A stretch of 64,000 nt of DNA from Paraburkholderia phenoliruptrix (GTDB lineage: Bacteria > Pseudomonadota > Gammaproteobacteria > Burkholderiales > Burkholderiaceae), in the NCBI RefSeq assembly GCF_019511605.1, contig NZ_JAEUAV010000021.1, forward strand, positions 1 through 64,000, in the 5' to 3' direction. The notes under the pieces are model-generated. The model saw only the letters and a list, made by a program, of their open reading frames with translations, was not told the DNA's origin and ran no database searches. The position numbers and the translations under genes were made by a program. Below, in pieces: positions 61,687 through 64,000 of the stretch. Position 1 is the stretch's first letter, and every line of letters begins with the position of its first letter.

Positions 61687-62897
61687 GCGCCCTCCGCCTG
61701 AATCACGCCGAGTTCACGGCCGACGCGCGCAAACGCATCGACCGCGCGGTCTATCTGTTCAGTCGTATGCGCCGCGCTCATCTGCGTGCGAATGCGCGCG
61801 CGGCCTCGCGGCACGACCGGAAACGAAAAGCCGATCACGTAGACGCCTTCGTTCAACAATGCATCGGCCATTTTCGACGCAAGCTGTGCGTCGCCGAGCA
61901 TCACCGGAATGATGGGATGTTCGCCTGGCACGAGCGTAAAGCCGAGCGCGCTCATTCTGCGGCGAAAATGCGCGCCGTTCTCACGCACACGTGCCCGCAG
62001 TTGCGCGCCTTCGTCGCTCGCGAGCAGTTCGAGCACTTTCAGCGACGCCGCCGCGATGCTCGGCGTGAGCGTGTTCGAGAACAGATAGGGACGCGAGCGC
62101 TGGCGCAGCAATTCCACGACCTCCTTGCGTGCTGCCACGTAGCCGCCCGAGGCGCCGCCGAGCGCCTTGCCGAGCGTGCCGGTGATGATGTCCACACGCG
62201 ACAGCACCCCGCAATGCTCGGGCGTGCCGCGCCCATGCTCGCCCACGAAACCCACCGCGTGCGAATCGTCGACCATGACAAGCGCGCCATAGCGGTCTGC
62301 CAGATCGCAGATGCCGGCGAGGTCGGCGATGATGCCGTCCATGGAAAACACGCCGTCTGTCGCGATCAGCTTGAAACGGGCGCCGGCCGCATCCGCTTCT
62401 TTGAGACGCGCTTCGAGGTCCGTGAGGTCGTTGTTCCTGTAGCGAAAGCGCTTCGCCTTGCAAAGCCGCACGCCGTCGATAATGCTCGCGTGGTTCAACT
62501 CGTCGCTGATGATCGCGTCGTTCTCGTCGAGCAGCGTTTCGAAGAGGCCGCCATTCGCGTCGAAACAGCTCGAATAGAGAATGCAGTCGTCGGTCTGCAG
62601 AAATTCGGCGAGCGCCTGCTCGAGCTGCTTGTGGACCGTTTGCGTGCCGCAGATAAAACGCACCGACGCCATGCCGAAGCCGTCCGTGTCGAGTCCCTGT
62701 TTCGCGGCGTCGATCAGGCGCGCATCGTCGGCAAGACCAAGATAGTTGTTCGCACAGAAGTTGAGCACCTCCTTGCCGTTGGCAAGGCGAATGTCGGCCG
62801 ATTGGGGGCTGGCTATCACGCGCTCGCTCTTGTAAAAGCCGTCGGCGCGGATCTGCTCGAGCGTGCCGCGCAGATGGGCGAGAAAGGTGTCACGCAT
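61683..62897 (-). CDS. kbl: Glycine C-acetyltransferase (2-amino-3-ketobutyrate CoA ligase)
   Basis: The 404-residue PLP enzyme has NFCANNYLGLADDARL near the start, MVDDSHAVGF, and the PLP lysine in TLGKALGGASGGY (about 245). It splits 2-amino-3-oxobutanoate with CoA into glycine and acetyl-CoA. It leads the kbl-tdh pair, divergent from an XRE-cupin regulator that probably controls it. Confidence 0.96.
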   Translation of the reverse strand: MRDTFLAHLRGTLEQIRADGFYKSERVIASPQSADIRLANGKEVLNFCANNYLGLADDARLIDAAKQGLDTDGFGMASVRFICGTQTVHKQLEQALAEFLQTDDCILYSSCFDANGGLFETLLDENDAIISDELNHASIIDGVRLCKAKRFRYRNNDLTDLEARLKEADAAGARFKLIATDGVFSMDGIIADLAGICDLADRYGALVMVDDSHAVGFVGEHGRGTPEHCGVLSRVDIITGTLGKALGGASGGYVAARKEVVELLRQRSRPYLFSNTLTPSIAAASLKVLELLASDEGAQLRARVRENGAHFRRRMSALGFTLVPGEHPIIPVMLGDAQLASKMADALLNEGVYVIGFSFPVVPRGRARIRTQMSAAHTTEQIDRAVDAFARVGRELGVIQAEGA

Positions 62898-62979
62898 GAA
62901 CCAGGCTCCTGAATAGGTGAGACTGCCGTTGCCGTGGGCGAACAGGGTGCGGCCTGTTATAGTCGGCTGTCAGTTTTAT

Positions 62980-63011
62980 CGGATATTTTCGTTTTTTCGA
63001 ACTAAAATCCG
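62980..63011. promoter_or_regulatory. Candidate operator between kbl and the XRE-cupin regulator
   Basis: An AT-rich imperfect inverted pair, CGGATATTTTCG (62980) and CGAACTAAAATCCG (62998), flanks a T-run in the 136-bp divergent gap. It is a plausible site for the neighbouring regulator. The symmetry is weak. Confidence 0.3.
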
Positions 63012-63033
63012 GTATATCGAACAACTCTAACCG

Positions 63034-63672
63034 ATGGATCTGGAAATGGCAAGTTCGGGTATTCGCCGCGCGGGCGCTGGCGCGGCACCCACTTCAAGTG
63101 TAGTCGCGACTGCGACGGTCGCGGCGCCGCCGCGCGTCGGCGAGCAGATCCAGCGTTTGCGCGCCGAGCGGCGCATGACGCTCGACGATCTGTCGCGTGC
63201 GGCCGGTGTGTCGAAATCCATGCTCTCCGAAATCGAGCGCGATAAGGCCAACCCGACCATTGCGGTGGCGTGGCGGCTCACCAATGCGCTCGGCGTGAGC
63301 CTCGATTCGCTGTTCGCTGCGCAGAAGACGCCGGAGGCGATCGCCGTCGCGGGCCCGCACGAGATTCCCACGTTGAGCGGCCACGATGCCAAATATCAAT
63401 TGCGCGTATGGGGGCCAATCGAGCTGGCCGGCAAATTCGAGTGGTACGAGTTGACCTTGCAGCCAGGCGGAGCGCTAGTGTCGAACGCGCATGAACCCGG
63501 CACGCGCGAACATTTGACGGTGCTGCAAGGCACGGTCGAAATCGAGGCGGCGGGCGCGACCAGGCGGCTGAAGGCTGCGGACACCGCCCGTTATGTCGCC
63601 GACGAGCCGCACGCTATCCGCAACGCGGGTAAGGGCGAGGCCAAGGCATTGCTCGTGGTGATTCACGGCTGA
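63034..63672 (+). CDS. XRE-family regulator with C-terminal cupin domain
   Basis: The 212-residue protein has a Cro/C1-type helix-turn-helix (IQRLRAERRMTLDDLSRAAGVSKSMLSEIERDKANPTIAVAWRLTNAL) and a cupin domain (YELTLQPGGALVSNAHEPGTREHLTVLQGTVEIEAAG). This class senses small metabolites, often amino acids. It is divergent from kbl-tdh, so threonine catabolism is a reasonable target. ATG 63034 and 63046 are both possible starts. Confidence 0.88.
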   Translation: MDLEMASSGIRRAGAGAAPTSSVVATATVAAPPRVGEQIQRLRAERRMTLDDLSRAAGVSKSMLSEIERDKANPTIAVAWRLTNALGVSLDSLFAAQKTPEAIAVAGPHEIPTLSGHDAKYQLRVWGPIELAGKFEWYELTLQPGGALVSNAHEPGTREHLTVLQGTVEIEAAGATRRLKAADTARYVADEPHAIRNAGKGEAKALLVVIHG

Positions 63673-63753
63673 GTTGCGGCCTCACCTTGAGGCGTCGGTG
63701 AGACTGGGAGACTGCCGTTCGTGGAATCGTGGCTTGCGCGAGGTTGCGCCCGA

Positions 63754-63773
63754 TACTGTATGTTTGTACAGTA
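63754..63773. promoter_or_regulatory. LexA (SOS) box
   Basis: TACTGTATGTTTGTACAGTA contains CTGT-N8-ACAG with perfect outer symmetry, the E. coli-type SOS box. It lies 23 bp before the start codon of the right-edge gene, placing that gene under DNA-damage control. Confidence 0.8.
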
Positions 63774-63796
63774 TCGGATATCGACTGGAGCCGATA

Positions 63797-64000
63797 ATGA
63801 ACGACCTGAAAACCGCCCCGACCGACCGCGCTCTGGCCGCGCTGCGCTATCAAACCGCGGCGCGCGACCTCGAACATATCGTGCGCAGCATCGCCGCGCG
63901 CTACATCGTGCAGCAGGTTCCGCTCACCTGGCGCCTGCTTCACGCAATCGAAGCCGAAGCGCTCGCAGACCTAGGGTTCGCCAGCCGGCATGACGCGCTC
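63797..64000 (+). CDS. Unknown SOS-regulated protein (partial at the right edge)
   Basis: The first 68 codons from ATG 63797 read MNDLKTAPTDRALAALRYQT and continue as a helical, Ala/Arg-rich sequence (AARDLEHIVRSIAARYIVQQVPLTWRLLHAIEAEALADLG). I do not recognise a family. A clear LexA box lies 23 bp upstream. The gene runs off the window. Confidence 0.65.
   Translation, partial: MNDLKTAPTDRALAALRYQTAARDLEHIVRSIAARYIVQQVPLTWRLLHAIEAEALADLGFASRHDAL

Overview
The window looks like a chromosome or megaplasmid segment of a GC-rich betaproteobacterium of the Burkholderiaceae, most likely Paraburkholderia or a close relative. The reasons are the GC-rich third positions, the many LysR/TetR/AraC-type regulators, the orphan type VI secretion (T6SS) island, the DUF1302/DUF1329/MMPL lipid-catabolism cluster and the tdh-kbl pair. 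I see no rRNA, tRNA, CRISPR array, phage or complete insertion sequence.

Layout: (1) 1-5524 is a T6SS spike island. VgrG and an M23-like cargo protein (cut by the window edge) run leftward; TssL/DotU, TssE and a PAAR tip run rightward, preceded by two tiny ORFs chained by ATGA overlaps. (2) 5719-10391 is a small catabolic unit: MFS carrier, HMG-CoA-lyase-type enzyme, class III CoA-transferase and a LysR regulator. (3) 10464-13151 has an HD-domain protein, a GlxA-type regulator and an SDR. (4) 13895-18019 is a compact chemosensory-like operon: membrane CheA-like kinase, soluble-type MCP, CheC/CheX-like protein and CheY. A phospholipase-D protein follows on the other strand behind a sigma-28-like promoter. 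(5) 20229-28669 is a tripartite RND efflux pump, diverging from its probable OmpR/EnvZ-type two-component system. (6) 28724-34015 has a small lipoprotein, a diguanylate cyclase and the 5'-truncated remains of an arylsulfatase and its radical-SAM maturase, around an SDR. (7) 34636-57083 is a large acyl-CoA degradation regulon: alpha-methylacyl-CoA racemase, four acyl-CoA dehydrogenases, two thiolases, hydratases, an acyl-CoA ligase, an MMPL transporter, YCF48, DUF1329 and DUF1302 proteins, and a MalT-type LuxR regulator. (8) 57753-64000 has an outer-membrane-type protein, TetR/DUF1348, YceI, tdh-kbl with an XRE-cupin regulator, and the start of an SOS-boxed gene.

Two signals cut across the genes. 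First, a 20-bp two-box motif (TCCCGAAAA or TCCTGGAA, a short spacer, then CTCACCTTT) occurs 18 times in four intergenic clusters (13.2-13.9, 20.1-20.2, 29.2-29.4 and 57.5-57.7 kb) and nowhere that I noticed inside genes. Its function is unknown; the 3' box resembles the anti-Shine-Dalgarno end of 16S rRNA. Second, a palindrome CCCCT-N7-AGGGG occurs four times, once in front of each of the four transcription units of the acyl-CoA region (34.6, 42.2, 45.6 and 57.2 kb), which suggests a regulon run by the MalT-type protein encoded at 45.7 kb.
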